Below are positions 45,335-55,844 of a stretch of DNA of 64,000 nucleotides, piece by piece. Position numbers and translations under genes: made by a program. Origin of the DNA: Paracoccaceae bacterium (lineage in GTDB: Bacteria; Pseudomonadota; Alphaproteobacteria; Rhodobacterales; Rhodobacteraceae); contig JAFGTV010000053.1 in assembly GCA_016938875.1 (NCBI GenBank), positions 221,990 to 285,989 on the forward strand, read 5' to 3'. How positions within the stretch are numbered: position 1 is the first letter of the stretch; each line of letters starts with the position of its first letter. Under the pieces are notes generated by a model that saw only the letters and a program-made list of their open reading frames with translations, was not told the origin of the DNA and ran no database searches.

Positions 45335-46420
45335 ATGGGCGCCTATATCCTCAGGCGATTGTTGCTGATCGTTCCCACGCTGCTGGGGATCATGATCATC
45401 AATTTCACCCTGACACAGTTCGTCCCCGGCGGGCCGATCGAACAGATCATCGCCCAGATCCAGGGCGAGGGGGATGTGTTCCAGGGCATCGCCGGCGGCG
45501 GTGACGTGGGCGAGGCGTTCCAGGGCGGCGGCGACGACAAATACCTGGGCGCGCGCGGCCTGCCCCCTGAATTCATCGCAGAGCTGGAGCGGGAATTCGG
45601 CTTCGACAAGCCGCCGCTGGAACGCTTTTTGAACATGCTGTGGAACTATGCCCGGTTCGATTTCGGAGAGAGTTATTTCCGATCGGTCAGCGTCATCGAC
45701 CTGGTGCTGGAAAAGATGCCGGTGTCGATCACCCTGGGGCTGTGGTCCACGCTGATCGCCTATCTGATCTCGATCCCGCTGGGCATCCGCAAGGCGGTGC
45801 GTGACGGCAGCGCCTTTGATACCTGGACCTCGGGCGCGATCATCCTGGGCTATGCGATCCCGGGGTTCCTGTTCGCGGTGCTGCTGTTGGTGGTGTTCGC
45901 GGGGGGGTCGTATTTCCAGTGGTTCCCGCTGCGCGGCCTGACCTCGGACAATTTCGCCGACCTCAGCCTGATGGGCAAGATCGGCGATTATTTCTGGCAC
46001 ATCACCCTGCCGGTTCTGGCCTCGACCATCTCCAGCTTTGCGACGCTGACGCTGTTGACCAAGAATTCGTTTCTCGACGAGATCAAGAAGCAATACGTCA
46101 TCACCGCCAAGGCCAAGGGCCTCAGCGAGGGGGCGGTGCTGTATGGCCATGTGTTTCGCAACGCCATGCTGATCGTGATCGCGGGGTTCCCGGCGATGTT
46201 CATCGGGGTGTTCTTTGGCTCGTCGATCATCATCGAGACGATCTTTTCGCTGGACGGCCTGGGCAGGCTGGGGTTCGAGGCGGCGGTGGCGCGCGATTAC
46301 CCGGTGATCTTTGCCACGCTTTACGTGTTCGGGCTGATCGGGTTGCTGGTGGGGCTGTTGTCGGACCTGATGTACGTGCTGGTCGATCCCCGCATCGATT
46401 TCGAAAGCCGGGAGACCTGA
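45335..46420 (+). CDS. yejB: ABC transporter permease (YejB-like)
   Basis: 361-residue inner-membrane permease of the DppB/OppB type: [24 protein letters not shown] first helix, a long periplasmic insert with glycine/acidic repeats (about 45-75) as in YejB, and six helices overall. The EAA-type loop [24 protein letters not shown] is present. 19 bases after yejA. Confidence 0.93.
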   Translation: MGAYILRRLLLIVPTLLGIMIINFTLTQFVPGGPIEQIIAQIQGEGDVFQGIAGGGDVGEAFQGGGDDKYLGARGLPPEFIAELEREFGFDKPPLERFLNMLWNYARFDFGESYFRSVSVIDLVLEKMPVSITLGLWSTLIAYLISIPLGIRKAVRDGSAFDTWTSGAIILGYAIPGFLFAVLLLVVFAGGSYFQWFPLRGLTSDNFADLSLMGKIGDYFWHITLPVLASTISSFATLTLLTKNSFLDEIKKQYVITAKAKGLSEGAVLYGHVFRNAMLIVIAGFPAMFIGVFFGSSIIIETIFSLDGLGRLGFEAAVARDYPVIFATLYVFGLIGLLVGLLSDLMYVLVDPRIDFESRET

Positions 46421-46424
46421 AGCG

Positions 46425-47534
46425 ATGCTCACGCTCTCGCCGCTGAACCGACGCCGCTGGCGCAACTTTACCCGCAACCGGCGGGCCTATTGGTCGCTGA
46501 TCATTTTCGGGCTGCTGTTCGGGCTGTCGCTCTTTGCCGAGGTGCTGGCCAATGACCGGCCGATCTATGTGCAATACCGCGGTGAGAGCTTTTTCCCGAT
46601 CTACCGCTTTTATCCCGAAACCGCCTTTGGCGGCGATCTGCGCACCGAGGCCGTCTATCGCGACATCGAGGTGCAGTGCCTGATCATCACCGGCGGGCTT
46701 GAGGAATGTTGGGACGATCCCGAAACGCTGATCGAGGATGCCAGGGATGGCGAAATCGCGGGCGAGGCGATTGAAAAGGGTCGGCTGATCTGGCCGCCGA
46801 TCCCCTATAGCTATTCCACCGTGAACAATATCGAGGGCACCGCGCCCTCTGCCCCGGATGGGGATCACCTGTTGGGCACGGACGATACTGCGCGCGATGT
46901 GCTGGCGCGGGTGATCTATGGGTTCCGCCTGTCGATCCTGTTCACGCTGATCGTGACCTCGATCGCCTCGCTGATCGGGATCGTGGCCGGGGCGGTGCAG
47001 GGGTTTTTCGGTGGCTGGGTCGATCTGATCTTTCAGCGGGTGATCGAGATATGGACCTCAACCCCGCAACTTTACATCATCATTATCCTCTTTGCCGTTC
47101 TGGGGCGCAGTTTCTGGCTATTGGTGTTTCTGACCGCGCTGTTCGGCTGGCCTGCGCTGGTGGGCGTGGTGCGGGCGGAATTCCTGCGGGCGCGCAATTT
47201 CGAATATGTGCGGGCCGCGCGCGCGCTGGGCGTGTCGAACGCGACAATCATGTTCCGCCACATGCTGCCCAATGCGATGGTGGCGACGCTGACCATGCTG
47301 CCGTTTTTGATCACCGGCACCATCGGGACGCTGGCCAGCCTGGATTTCCTGGGCTTTGGCTTGCCGTCCTCGGCGCCGTCGCTGGGCGAGTTGACGTTGC
47401 AGGCGAAACAGAACCTTCAGGCGCCCTGGCTGGCCTTCACCGCGTTTTTCACCTTTGCGATCATGCTGTCGCTCCTCGTGTTCATCTTCGAGGGGGTGCG
47501 TGATGCGTTCGACCCCAGAAAGACCTTTCAATGA
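46425..47534 (+). CDS. yejE: ABC transporter permease (YejE-like)
   Basis: 369-residue permease. N-terminal NRRRWRNFTRNRRAYWSLIIFGLLF is the characteristic YejE start; a periplasmic insert with YRGESFFPIYRFYPETAFGG separates helix 1 from the remaining five. EAA loop EYVRAARALGVSNATIMFRHMLPNAM. Four bases after yejB and overlapping yejF by four (ATGA). Confidence 0.93.
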   Translation: MLTLSPLNRRRWRNFTRNRRAYWSLIIFGLLFGLSLFAEVLANDRPIYVQYRGESFFPIYRFYPETAFGGDLRTEAVYRDIEVQCLIITGGLEECWDDPETLIEDARDGEIAGEAIEKGRLIWPPIPYSYSTVNNIEGTAPSAPDGDHLLGTDDTARDVLARVIYGFRLSILFTLIVTSIASLIGIVAGAVQGFFGGWVDLIFQRVIEIWTSTPQLYIIIILFAVLGRSFWLLVFLTALFGWPALVGVVRAEFLRARNFEYVRAARALGVSNATIMFRHMLPNAMVATLTMLPFLITGTIGTLASLDFLGFGLPSSAPSLGELTLQAKQNLQAPWLAFTAFFTFAIMLSLLVFIFEGVRDAFDPRKTFQ

Positions 47535-49144
47535 GCGCGGTTCTAAAGGTTCAAAACCTGTCGGTCAGCTTTCGCCAGGACGGGGTCGATCATGCCGCCG
47601 TGCGCGGCGTCAGCTTTGAGATCGGGCGGGGCGAGACCGTGGCGCTGGTGGGCGAATCCGGCTCGGGCAAATCGGTCACGGCGCTGTCCAGCGTGTCGCT
47701 CTTGCCGGGCAGTGCGACGGTCACGGGATCCATCACCTATCGCGGCGAAGAGTTGGTCGGCGCGCCCGAGGCACGGCTGCGCGATGTGCGCGGCGATGAC
47801 ATCAGTTTCATCTTTCAGGAACCGATGACCTCGCTCAACCCGCTGCACACGCTGGAACGTCAGTTGAGCGAAAGCCTGGCCCTGCACCAGGGGCTGACCG
47901 GTGCGCCGGCCCGTGCGCGGGTGTTGGAACTGATGCGCAAGGTCGGCATCCGCGACCCCGAAAGCCGGCTGAACGCCTATCCGCACCAGTTGTCGGGCGG
48001 GCAGCGCCAGCGGGTGATGATCGCAATGGCGCTGGCCAACGGGCCGGACCTGTTGATCGCGGACGAACCTACGACCGCGCTGGATGTCACGATCGAGGCG
48101 CAGATCCTGGAACTGCTGGCCGATCTGAAGCGCGACGAGGACATGAGCCTGTTGTTCATCACCCATGACCTGGGTGTGGTGCGCCGCATCGCAGACCGGG
48201 TCTGCGTGATGAAGGATGGCCAGATCGTCGAGACCGGCCCGACCGAGGCGATCTTTGCCGACCCCCGGCATCCCTATACGCAAAAGCTGCTGGCCGCTGC
48301 CGCCACGGGCCACCCCGATCCGGTCAAGCCTGACGCGCCCGAAGTGGTGCGCACAAAGGATTTGCGCGTCTGGTTCCCGATCCAGAAGGGGCTGATGCGA
48401 AAGACGGTGGATTACGTCAAGGCCGTGAACGCGGCCGATATTTCGGTGCGCGCGGGCGAGACGTTGGGGATCGTGGGCGAAAGCGGGTCAGGCAAGACGA
48501 CGCTGGCGCTGGCGATCATGCGGCTGATTTCGTCCCAGGGTCAGATCGTGTTTCAGGACCGCGATATTCAGGGCCTCAAGTCGCGCCAGTTGCGCCCGTT
48601 GCGGCGCGACATGCAGATCGTGTTCCAGGATCCCTTTGGCAGTCTCAGTCCGCGCATGACGGTCGAACAGATCGTGGCCGAGGGGCTGGGCGTCCACGGG
48701 GTCGAACCGGGCCGGTCCAAGCGCGAAGAGGTCGCCGGGATCCTGACCGAGGTGGGCCTGTCCCCCGAGATGATGCACCGCTATCCGCATGAGTTTTCCG
48801 GCGGTCAGCGTCAGCGTATCGCCATTGCCCGCGCGATGATCCTGCGCCCGCGCCTGTTGGTGCTGGACGAGCCGACCTCGGCGTTGGACATGACGGTGCA
48901 GGTGCAGATCGTCGATCTGTTGCGCGCGCTTCAGCGCAAGAACGACCTGGCCTATCTGTTCATCAGTCACGATTTGCGGGTGGTGCGCGCCCTGAGCCAC
49001 AAGGTGGCTGTGATGCGCCAGGGCGATATCGTCGAGGCAGGAGAGGCGGCGGCGGTGTTCGATGCCCCGCAGGCCGAATATACGCGCACCTTGATGCAGG
49101 CGGCATTCGGCGCGCCCGGAGCAAAGACCCCGGGCGCTGCCTGA
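47531..49144 (+). CDS. yejF: ABC transporter dual ATP-binding protein (YejF-like)
   Basis: 537 residues, two fused ATPase domains: first with [13 protein letters not shown] (about 38-50) and [12 protein letters not shown], second with [13 protein letters not shown] (about 316) and [12 protein letters not shown]. Tandem arrangement is that of YejF. Each half has the family HPYT/AEYT tail. Energises uptake of oligopeptides by YejABE. Last gene of the operon, convergent with hemN. Confidence 0.94.
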   Translation: MSAVLKVQNLSVSFRQDGVDHAAVRGVSFEIGRGETVALVGESGSGKSVTALSSVSLLPGSATVTGSITYRGEELVGAPEARLRDVRGDDISFIFQEPMTSLNPLHTLERQLSESLALHQGLTGAPARARVLELMRKVGIRDPESRLNAYPHQLSGGQRQRVMIAMALANGPDLLIADEPTTALDVTIEAQILELLADLKRDEDMSLLFITHDLGVVRRIADRVCVMKDGQIVETGPTEAIFADPRHPYTQKLLAAAATGHPDPVKPDAPEVVRTKDLRVWFPIQKGLMRKTVDYVKAVNAADISVRAGETLGIVGESGSGKTTLALAIMRLISSQGQIVFQDRDIQGLKSRQLRPLRRDMQIVFQDPFGSLSPRMTVEQIVAEGLGVHGVEPGRSKREEVAGILTEVGLSPEMMHRYPHEFSGGQRQRIAIARAMILRPRLLVLDEPTSALDMTVQVQIVDLLRALQRKNDLAYLFISHDLRVVRALSHKVAVMRQGDIVEAGEAAAVFDAPQAEYTRTLMQAAFGAPGAKTPGAA

Positions 49145-50500
49145 TCAGATCGCCGAGCTGTGCCCGGCCTTGGACAGATCGTAGGCGTCAAAGCCGCGCG
49201 CGATCATCCGCGTCAGCGGGCGGCCGTGCTCGGGCACCGACAGCCCCTCGTTGGTCACGTCCACAAAGCCCGGGAAGCCATCCGCGACCTCCTGGAACAT
49301 GCGGGTCAGCTCTTGCTTGGAGATCCCGAAGGTTTCCGTGATCTCGGCGGTGTCGATGCGGAAATCGCACATCAACGCCTCGATCAGACGCGAGCGCATG
49401 TTGTCGTCGGGGGTAAAGACATGGCCCCGGCCGATGGCAAAGCGCCCGTCGCGGATCCGCGCGGTATAGTCCGACGTGCCGGACAGGTTCTGCGCGAACC
49501 CCTGCGGGAATTTCGAGATGGACGAGGCCCCCAGCCCGATCAGCACCGGTGCGGTGTCGTCGGTATAGCCCTGGAAGTTGCGGCGCAGCTTGCCCGCGTC
49601 CAGCGCGATGGTCAGCCCGTCATCCTCGCGCGAGAAGTGGTCGATGCCGATCTCGCGGTAGTGATCCCACAGGAACAGTTCCTTGGCGGTCTCATAAAGC
49701 TTGAGCCGTTGTTCGGGCGTCGGCAGGGCATCGGCCGGGATCATCGACTGGCGCCGGGCCATCCACGGCACGTGGGCATAGCCATAAAGCGCCACGCGGT
49801 CGGGCGACAGCGACAGCAGCTTTTGCACCGACTCGGCGATCCGCTCGTTCGACTGGTGCGGCAGGCCATACAGGATATCGGCGTTCAGGCTCTTGATGCC
49901 GCGGGCGCGGATCATGTCCACGGCGTCGCGGGTCACGTCATAGCTCTGGATGCGGCCGATGACCGACTGGATCTGCGGATCGAAATCCTGAATCCCGATC
50001 GAGGCGCGGTTCATCCCCGCGGCCGCCAGCACGTCAAGGCGGGCCTCGTCGATCTCGTTGGGGTCGATCTCGACCGAGAACTCGCCCTTTTCGTTGAGCG
50101 GCGCGATCGCGAAGATCGACTCGGTCAACTCTTTCATCATGTCCGGCGTCAAAAGCGTCGGCGTACCCCCACCCCAGTGCAGGCGCGACAGTGTCACCCC
50201 CTCGGGCAGGCGCTGACCCAGCATGGCGATCTCGGTTTTCAGCGTATCGAGATAGGCCCGCACGGGTGCGTCCGAGCGCGTTCCCTGCGTTCGACAGGCG
50301 CAGAACCAGCACAGCCGACGGCAGAAAGGCACATGAATATAAAGGGAAATTTGCGAGCCGGGTGCGATCTGGTCGATCCACCCGGTGAAGTCTCCGTCAT
50401 CTACCGACGCATTGAAATGCGGTGCCGTGGGATAGCTGGTATAGCGGGGCACGCGCGCATCGAATAGACCGAGACGCGTGAGTTGCGATTCGGTGCTCAT
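49145..50500 (-). CDS. hemN: Oxygen-independent coproporphyrinogen III oxidase
   Basis: 451-residue radical SAM enzyme converting coproporphyrinogen III to protoporphyrinogen IX without oxygen. The cluster motif is C60-xxx-C64-xx-C67 in HVPFCRRLCWFC; the HemN start RVPRYTSYPTAPHF and SIGIQDFD are present, as is the C-terminal HemN domain. Start at 50500 (MSTES). Divergent from fnrL across an FNR box, so probably induced at low oxygen. Confidence 0.95.
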   Translation of the reverse strand: MSTESQLTRLGLFDARVPRYTSYPTAPHFNASVDDGDFTGWIDQIAPGSQISLYIHVPFCRRLCWFCACRTQGTRSDAPVRAYLDTLKTEIAMLGQRLPEGVTLSRLHWGGGTPTLLTPDMMKELTESIFAIAPLNEKGEFSVEIDPNEIDEARLDVLAAAGMNRASIGIQDFDPQIQSVIGRIQSYDVTRDAVDMIRARGIKSLNADILYGLPHQSNERIAESVQKLLSLSPDRVALYGYAHVPWMARRQSMIPADALPTPEQRLKLYETAKELFLWDHYREIGIDHFSREDDGLTIALDAGKLRRNFQGYTDDTAPVLIGLGASSISKFPQGFAQNLSGTSDYTARIRDGRFAIGRGHVFTPDDNMRSRLIEALMCDFRIDTAEITETFGISKQELTRMFQEVADGFPGFVDVTNEGLSVPEHGRPLTRMIARGFDAYDLSKAGHSSAI

Positions 50501-50535
50501 TGCACTAGCTTTAGGTTCACCCAAGAGTGCTCTCC

Positions 50536-50549
50536 TTGATCGAAGTCAA
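50536..50549. promoter_or_regulatory. FNR/FnrL box between hemN and fnrL
   Basis: TTGATCGAAGTCAA, nine of ten consensus positions of TTGAT-N4-ATCAA. It ends 13 bases before the fnrL ATG, so it suits repression or autoregulation of fnrL and may act on the divergent hemN. Confidence 0.75.
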
Positions 50550-50562
50550 AATTGGAAACGGA

Positions 50563-51309
50563 ATGGCCGTGACCGACCCTCCCACGATCCACGTAAATTG
50601 CTCGGATTGTCCGATCCGGCATCGTGCGGTCTGTGCCCACTGCGAAAGCGATGAGCTGGCGCTGCTGGAATCCGTTAAGTATTACCGCACCTTCGATGCG
50701 GGGCAGACGGTGATCTGGTCTGGGGACCGGATGGATTTCGTCGGTTCTGTGGTCGAGGGGATCGCGACACTCAGCCAGACGATGGAGGATGGGCGCACCC
50801 AGATGGTGGGCCTGTTGCTGCCGTCGGATTTCGTGGGCCGTCCGGGCCGCGAAACGGCGGCCTATGATGTGACGGCCACCACCCAACTGACGATGTGCTG
50901 TTTCCGCAAGCGTCCGTTCGAGGACATGATGGCGCGCACGCCCCATATCGGCCAGCGCCTGCTTGAGATGACCCTGGACGAACTCGACTCGGCCCGCGAA
51001 TGGATGCTGCTTCTGGGACGTAAGACCGCGCGCGAGAAAATCGCCAGCCTGCTGGCGATCATTGCGCGGCGCGATGCGTCCCTGCGGTTGGCGACGACCC
51101 GCAGCGCGATCGTTTTCGACCTGCCCCTGACGCGCGAGGCGATGGCCGATTACCTGGGCCTGACCCTGGAAACGGTCAGCCGGCAGATCTCGGCGCTGAA
51201 GCGCGACGGGGTGATCGTGCTGGAAGGCAAGCGTCATGTGACGGTTCCCGATTTCGACCGCCTGTTGGGCGAGACGGGGGATGATAATGATGGGGGCATG
51301 CTGGTCTGA
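50563..51309 (+). CDS. fnrL: Oxygen-sensing transcriptional regulator FnrL
   Basis: 248-residue Crp/Fnr-family regulator. N-terminal cysteines C13, C16, C24 and C27 (NCSDCPIRHRAVCAHC) and the later CC pair (about 112) provide [4Fe-4S] ligands; the cNMP-like beta-roll follows, and the C-terminal HTH has LGLTLETVSRQISALKRDGVI, whose E--SR reads the TTGAT half-site. Start at 50563 (MAVTDPP) rather than 50527 because the latter would run the FNR box through the reading frame and lacks similarity. Controls hemN and ccoNOQP. Confidence 0.95.
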   Translation: MAVTDPPTIHVNCSDCPIRHRAVCAHCESDELALLESVKYYRTFDAGQTVIWSGDRMDFVGSVVEGIATLSQTMEDGRTQMVGLLLPSDFVGRPGRETAAYDVTATTQLTMCCFRKRPFEDMMARTPHIGQRLLEMTLDELDSAREWMLLLGRKTAREKIASLLAIIARRDASLRLATTRSAIVFDLPLTREAMADYLGLTLETVSRQISALKRDGVIVLEGKRHVTVPDFDRLLGETGDDNDGGMLV

Positions 51310-51336
51310 GATCGGCCAGGCACGCCCCCGCGAGAG

Positions 51337-52176
51337 CTAGTGCGCCATCAGCACCGGAATTTCGGTTTTCTCCAGCATGCCACGGGTGGCGCCGCCCAGG
51401 ATCGCCTCGCGGAAGCGCGAGTGGCCATAGGCGCCCATGATCAGCATATCGGCCTCGATGTCCTGCACGTGGCGCTGGATCACGTCCGACACCCGCGGCA
51501 TCGTCTTGGCCAGAACCGAGATTTCCGATTTCACGCCGTGACGTGACAACATCTGCGACAGCGCCCCGCCGGGATCGGACCGGTCCGGGCCGTGGCGCGG
51601 CGGGTCGATCACCGCGATATTGACCATTTCGGCGGCCTGCATCAGCGGCAGCGCCTGCTTGATCGCGGCCATGGCCTCGGCGCTCTGGTTCCAGGCGACG
51701 ACGATCTTTTGGCCGATATTGGCCGCGTCCGCCCCTTTGGGCATGATCAACAGCGGTGCGTGCCCATCGAACAGCACCGCCTCGACGGCGGCCTCGTCCT
51801 CGATCCCGCGACCCGGACCATAGGGGCGGGGCATCACGACCAGATCCGAGAACCGCGCGCGTTGCGCCACCAGGTGGCTCAGTCCGGCGATTTGCGCCAC
51901 CGCGGCCTCTGCCGCCCAGGGCAGCCCCTCGTTTGCCAGCCGTGCGGTGACGGCGGCCTCTATCTTGGTGGCGTCTTCCTGGGCCTTGTGCAGGGTCTCT
52001 TGCTGGATAAAGGCATTGGTCCCGGCATAGTAATAACCCGTTTGCGTGCGATCCACGCCCAGGCACAGCACGTCCAGGTGCGCCTCCTCGCGGGTTGCCA
52101 GCGTGATCGCGGGTTCCAGCGCCGAAGCCGATATGTCTGTGTCCGTTATGATCGTCAGAATGGTCTTGTAGGCCAC
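51337..52176 (-). CDS. Tandem universal stress protein (UspA family)
   Basis: 279 residues made of two Usp domains (about 1-145 and 150-279). The second keeps the nucleotide-binding motif GAYGHSRFREAILGGATRGML; the first is degenerate. GTG start at 52176 with AAGGAG 8 bases upstream. The frame remains open far upstream, antisense to ccoN and ccoO, but that is not coding. Divergent from ccoN and sharing its FNR box, the same order seen beside cbb3 clusters of Rhodobacter. Confidence 0.9.
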   Translation of the reverse strand: MAYKTILTIITDTDISASALEPAITLATREEAHLDVLCLGVDRTQTGYYYAGTNAFIQQETLHKAQEDATKIEAAVTARLANEGLPWAAEAAVAQIAGLSHLVAQRARFSDLVVMPRPYGPGRGIEDEAAVEAVLFDGHAPLLIMPKGADAANIGQKIVVAWNQSAEAMAAIKQALPLMQAAEMVNIAVIDPPRHGPDRSDPGGALSQMLSRHGVKSEISVLAKTMPRVSDVIQRHVQDIEADMLIMGAYGHSRFREAILGGATRGMLEKTEIPVLMAH

Positions 52177-52242
52177 CTCGGTATCTCCTTCGCGTCGGAT
52201 ATGACGTTGCAAGGACATTAGGTCCGGGGGCGGAGGCGGGCT

Positions 52243-52256
52243 TTGACAAGGATCAA
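52243..52256. promoter_or_regulatory. FNR/FnrL box upstream of ccoN
   Basis: TTGACAAGGATCAA, nine of ten consensus positions. It lies 134 bases before the ccoN ATG and 67 bases before the uspA GTG, fitting class II activation of ccoN with a leader of about 100 bases. Confidence 0.8.
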
Positions 52257-52297
52257 TCTGGAATTCGTCGAATTCAAAGCGGCTTTGGCTTGGATTG

Positions 52298-52313
52298 ATG
52301 CAATTAATTGCAT
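52298..52313. promoter_or_regulatory. Perfect 16-base AT-rich palindrome in ccoN leader
   Basis: ATGCAATTAATTGCAT, fully self-complementary. It lies 41 bases downstream of the FNR box. Also nearby: GAATTCGTCGAATTC at 52261-52275. Role unknown. Confidence 0.55.
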
Positions 52314-52389
52314 ACGATGGAATACGCGAAGGTGTCGCCAAGGGAGTCGGTCGACGGGAATCGGCCGATGAGAGACGAAGGGACTTCCA

Positions 52390-53988
52390 ATGTCGGACTA
52401 CGTTAAGATCGCCGTATACGGCGCGGTCGCGGTCTTTGCCGCGATTGCAGCCAGCTATGCGCGCGATATGGCCTTCCAGGTGCATGCGGTGATCGTCATG
52501 CTTGTGGGGGCCGGGCTGTTGTTGATGACGCTGCGCGGCCTGGGCCGCGTGAAACCTGCCCATGATGACGGTTACATGGACGATGTCGTCCGCGCCGGTG
52601 TCATCGCAACGTGTTTCTGGGGGGTGGTCGGGTTTTCCGCCGGCACCTTCATCGCCAGCCAGCTGGCGTTTCCCTCGCTCAATTTCGAATGGGCGCAGGG
52701 CTATGCGAATTTCGGGCGGCTCAGGCCGCTGCACACCTCGGCGGTGATTTTCGCCTTTGGCGGCAACGCATTGATCGCGACCTCGTTCTACGTGGTCCAG
52801 CGGACAAGTGCGGCCCGTCTGTGGGGCGGCAATACCGCGTGGTTCGTCTTTTGGGGCTATCAGCTGTTCATCGTTCTGGCGGCATCCGGCTATCTGCTGG
52901 GCGCGACCCAGTCCAAGGAATACGCCGAGCCCGAGTGGTATGTCGACGCGTGGCTGACCGTTGTTTGGATGGCCTATCTGGCGGTTTTCCTGGGCACGAT
53001 CGTCCGGCGCAAAGAGCCGCATATCTACGTGGCCAACTGGTTCTACCTGTCCTTCATCGTGACGGTTGCGATGCTGCACCTGGTCAACAACCTGTCGGTG
53101 CCGGTGTCGATCTTCGGGTCCAAGTCGGTGCAGGTTTTCGCTGGCGTGCAGGATGCGATGACCCAGTGGTGGTATGGCCATAACGCGGTGGGCTTCTTCC
53201 TGACCGCGGGCTTTTTGGGGATGATGTACTACTTTGTCCCGAAGCAGGCCGAACGCCCGGTCTATAGCTACAAGCTGTCGATCATCCACTTCTGGGCGCT
53301 GATCTTCCTTTATATCTGGGCCGGTCCGCACCACCTGCACTATACCGCGCTGCCCGACTGGGCCGGCACGCTGGGCATGGTGTTCTCGATCATGCTGTGG
53401 ATGCCCTCTTGGGGTGGCATGATCAACGGGCTGATGACTCTTTCGGGGGCCTGGGACAAGCTGCGCACCGATCCGATCATCCGCATGATGGTGGTGTCGG
53501 TCGGGTTCTACGGCATGTCCACCTTCGAAGGGCCGGTGATGGCGATCCGGTCGGTCAACAGCCTGAGCCACTATACCGACTGGACGATCGGCCACGTTCA
53601 TTCCGGCGCGCTTGGCTGGAACGGCATGATCACCTTTGGCGCGCTCTACTTCCTGGCGCCGCGGCTGTGGAACAAGGAACGGCTCTACAGCCTCACCCTG
53701 GTTTCCTGGCACTTCTGGCTGGCGACGATCGGCATCGTTCTTTACGCCGCGTCGATGTGGGTCAGCGGCATCATGGAAGGGCTGATGTGGCGCGAGGTCG
53801 ATGCCCAGGGCTTCCTGGTCAACTCGTTCGCCGACACCGTGGCCGCCAAGTTCCCGATGTATGTCGTGCGCGCCCTGGGCGGCGGGCTCTATGTCACCGG
53901 TGGTCTGATCATGTGCTACAACATCTGGAAAACCGCGACCTCCGCGCCGGCCAAATCGCCGGCGTCGGTTGCGGCCCCGGCTGAATAG
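52390..53988 (+). CDS. ccoN: cbb3-type cytochrome c oxidase subunit I
   Basis: Catalytic haem-copper subunit, 532 residues, twelve helices. Histidine ligands are visible in [15 protein letters not shown] (low-spin haem), [10 protein letters not shown] and [16 protein letters not shown] (CuB) and [13 protein letters not shown] (haem b/b3). High oxygen affinity makes it the terminal oxidase for microaerobic growth. GAAGGG 8 bases before the ATG. First gene of ccoNOQP, activated through the upstream FNR box. Confidence 0.97.
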   Translation: MSDYVKIAVYGAVAVFAAIAASYARDMAFQVHAVIVMLVGAGLLLMTLRGLGRVKPAHDDGYMDDVVRAGVIATCFWGVVGFSAGTFIASQLAFPSLNFEWAQGYANFGRLRPLHTSAVIFAFGGNALIATSFYVVQRTSAARLWGGNTAWFVFWGYQLFIVLAASGYLLGATQSKEYAEPEWYVDAWLTVVWMAYLAVFLGTIVRRKEPHIYVANWFYLSFIVTVAMLHLVNNLSVPVSIFGSKSVQVFAGVQDAMTQWWYGHNAVGFFLTAGFLGMMYYFVPKQAERPVYSYKLSIIHFWALIFLYIWAGPHHLHYTALPDWAGTLGMVFSIMLWMPSWGGMINGLMTLSGAWDKLRTDPIIRMMVVSVGFYGMSTFEGPVMAIRSVNSLSHYTDWTIGHVHSGALGWNGMITFGALYFLAPRLWNKERLYSLTLVSWHFWLATIGIVLYAASMWVSGIMEGLMWREVDAQGFLVNSFADTVAAKFPMYVVRALGGGLYVTGGLIMCYNIWKTATSAPAKSPASVAAPAE

Positions 53989-54000
53989 GGAGGGGCGAGC

Positions 54001-54729
54001 ATGGCAATTCTGGACAAACACAAAGTCCTTGAGAAGAACGCGTCGCTGCTCTTGGTGTTCAGCTTTCTGGTGGTAACCATCGGCGGTCTGGTCGAGATCG
54101 CGCCGCTCTTCTACCTCGAAAACACGATCGAGGAAGTCGAGGGCGTGCGACCCTATTCGCCGATGGAACTGGCCGGGCGCGACATCTACGTGCGCGAGGG
54201 GTGCTATGTCTGTCACAGCCAGATGGTGCGCCCGATGCGTGACGAGGTAGAGCGTTACGGCCATTACAGCCTGGCGGCAGAGTCGATGTATGACCACCCG
54301 TTCCAGTGGGGGTCCAAGCGGACCGGGCCGGACCTGGCCCGCCTGGGCGGGCGTTATTCGGATGACTGGCACGTTCAGCACCTGCGCAACCCGCAGTCCG
54401 TGGTGCCGGAATCGGTGATGCCGAAATACGCCTTTCTGGAACGGCGGATGATCGACGGCGAATACATCGAGGACAAGATGCGCACCCACCGCCTGGTCGG
54501 TGTGCCCTATACCGACGAGATGCTGGAAAACGCCCGCGCCGATTTCGAGGCGCAGATCGACCCCTATTCCGACGGGGCCGATGCCCTCCTGGAACGCTAT
54601 CCGGGGGCGCAACTGCGCAACTTTGACGGCCAAGAGGGCATTTCGGAACTGGATGCGCTGATCTCTTATCTGCAAATGCTGGGCACGCTGGTCGATTTCT
54701 CGACCTTCGAGCCTGTCGCGAACCGCTGA
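54001..54729 (+). CDS. ccoO: cbb3-type cytochrome c oxidase subunit II
   Basis: 242-residue membrane-anchored mono-haem cytochrome c. N-terminal helix (about 15-37), haem site C68-x-x-C71-H72 (CYVCHSQ) and the axial methionine region near VMPKYAFL. Passes electrons from CcoP to CcoN. 12 bases after ccoN with GGAGGGGCGAGC as SD. Confidence 0.97.
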   Translation: MAILDKHKVLEKNASLLLVFSFLVVTIGGLVEIAPLFYLENTIEEVEGVRPYSPMELAGRDIYVREGCYVCHSQMVRPMRDEVERYGHYSLAAESMYDHPFQWGSKRTGPDLARLGGRYSDDWHVQHLRNPQSVVPESVMPKYAFLERRMIDGEYIEDKMRTHRLVGVPYTDEMLENARADFEAQIDPYSDGADALLERYPGAQLRNFDGQEGISELDALISYLQMLGTLVDFSTFEPVANR

Positions 54730-54742
54730 GGAGGGGGGATCC

Positions 54743-54958
54743 ATGGATACCTATTCCTCGATGCGCGCATTCGCAGATAGCTGGGCCTTGCTGGCGCTGA
54801 CGTTGTTCTTTCTCGGCGTGATTGTCTGGGCGTTCCGCCCGGGCAGCGCGTCCAAACATAACGACAGCGCCAACATTCCCTTCCGGCACGAAGACAAACC
54901 CGCCCGCAGCCTTGACGATGACGAGGGTGCGACTTCCAAAAAGGAGGCGCGGACATGA
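54743..54958 (+). CDS. ccoQ: cbb3-type cytochrome c oxidase subunit CcoQ
   Basis: 71-residue single-helix subunit (helix about 12-30) with a charged tail; stabilises the CcoP-core contact and protects the oxidase from oxygen. WALLALTLFFLGVIVWAFRPG is typical. GAGGAGGGGGG upstream; its end overlaps ccoP by four bases (ATGA). Confidence 0.94.
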   Translation: MDTYSSMRAFADSWALLALTLFFLGVIVWAFRPGSASKHNDSANIPFRHEDKPARSLDDDEGATSKKEART

Positions 54959-55833
54959 GCAAATCGAACAAAGACAAAGAGGGCGATGTCCCGACGACCG
55001 GCCATAGCTGGGACGGTATCCAGGAGCTGGACAACCCGATGCCGCGCTGGTGGCTGTGGACCTTTTACGCCTGTATCCTGTTCTCGCTCATCTACGTGAT
55101 TCTTTTCCCGGCCGTGCCGCTGCTGAAAGCGGCTACGCCGGGCCTGTTGGGGTATTCGACCCGGGCCGAGGTGGAAAAGGACATCCAGAAATTCGCCGAT
55201 GCCAATGCCGATCTGATCGCCAAGCTGGAGGCCGTCGAGTTGACGCCCGAGGCGGTGATGGCGGATGCCGATCTGTACAACTACGCCGTTCAGGGTGGGG
55301 GCGCGGTGTTTCGCACCTATTGCGCCCAGTGTCACGGAGCCGGTGCCGGCGGGGTTCAGGCCCAGGGCTATCCCAGCCTTTTGGATGACGACTGGCTGTG
55401 GGGCGGTGCGCTGGAGGACATCTATTACACCGCGACTCATGGCATCCGAAACGAGGATGATCCCGATGCGCGCTGGTCCGAGATGCCCGCCTTTGGCGAC
55501 GATTACCTCTCGCCAGAGGAAATCGCGCAGGTCGTTCAATACGTTCGCCTGATTTCCGGGCAGGAACACGATGCCGCATTGGCAAGCAGCGGGGAAACGG
55601 TTTTCCTTGATAACTGTGCCGCATGCCACACGGAGGAGGGGACCGGCGACCGCATGGTAGGAGCGCCCAATCTGACGGACGCGATCTGGCTTTATGGCGG
55701 TGATGTCGAGACCCTGACCGAGACGGTGACCTATGCGCGCTTTGGGGTCATGCCGACCCATGCCGAGCGTTTGAGCGAGGCAGAGCGCCGGGCCGTCGCG
55801 GTCTATGTCCACCAGTTGGGCGGCGGCGAGTGA
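54955..55833 (+). CDS. ccoP: cbb3-type cytochrome c oxidase subunit III (dihaem)
   Basis: 292 residues: cytoplasmic N-terminal segment with [20 protein letters not shown]-like start, membrane helix (about 34-58), then two cytochrome c domains with haem sites C123/C126/H127 and C221/C224/H225. Electron entry subunit of the oxidase. Overlaps ccoQ. Last structural gene, followed by two GC-rich hairpins. Confidence 0.96.
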   Translation: [292 protein letters not shown]

Positions 55834-55844
55834 CACAATGTCTT

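Noticed and set aside
52177..54744. Very long minus-strand open frame antisense to ccoN and ccoO, continuous with uspA
   Set aside because: The sense strand encodes unmistakable cbb3 subunits; the antisense translation is His/Arg/Gln-rich with no family features. It is an effect of high-GC codon use.
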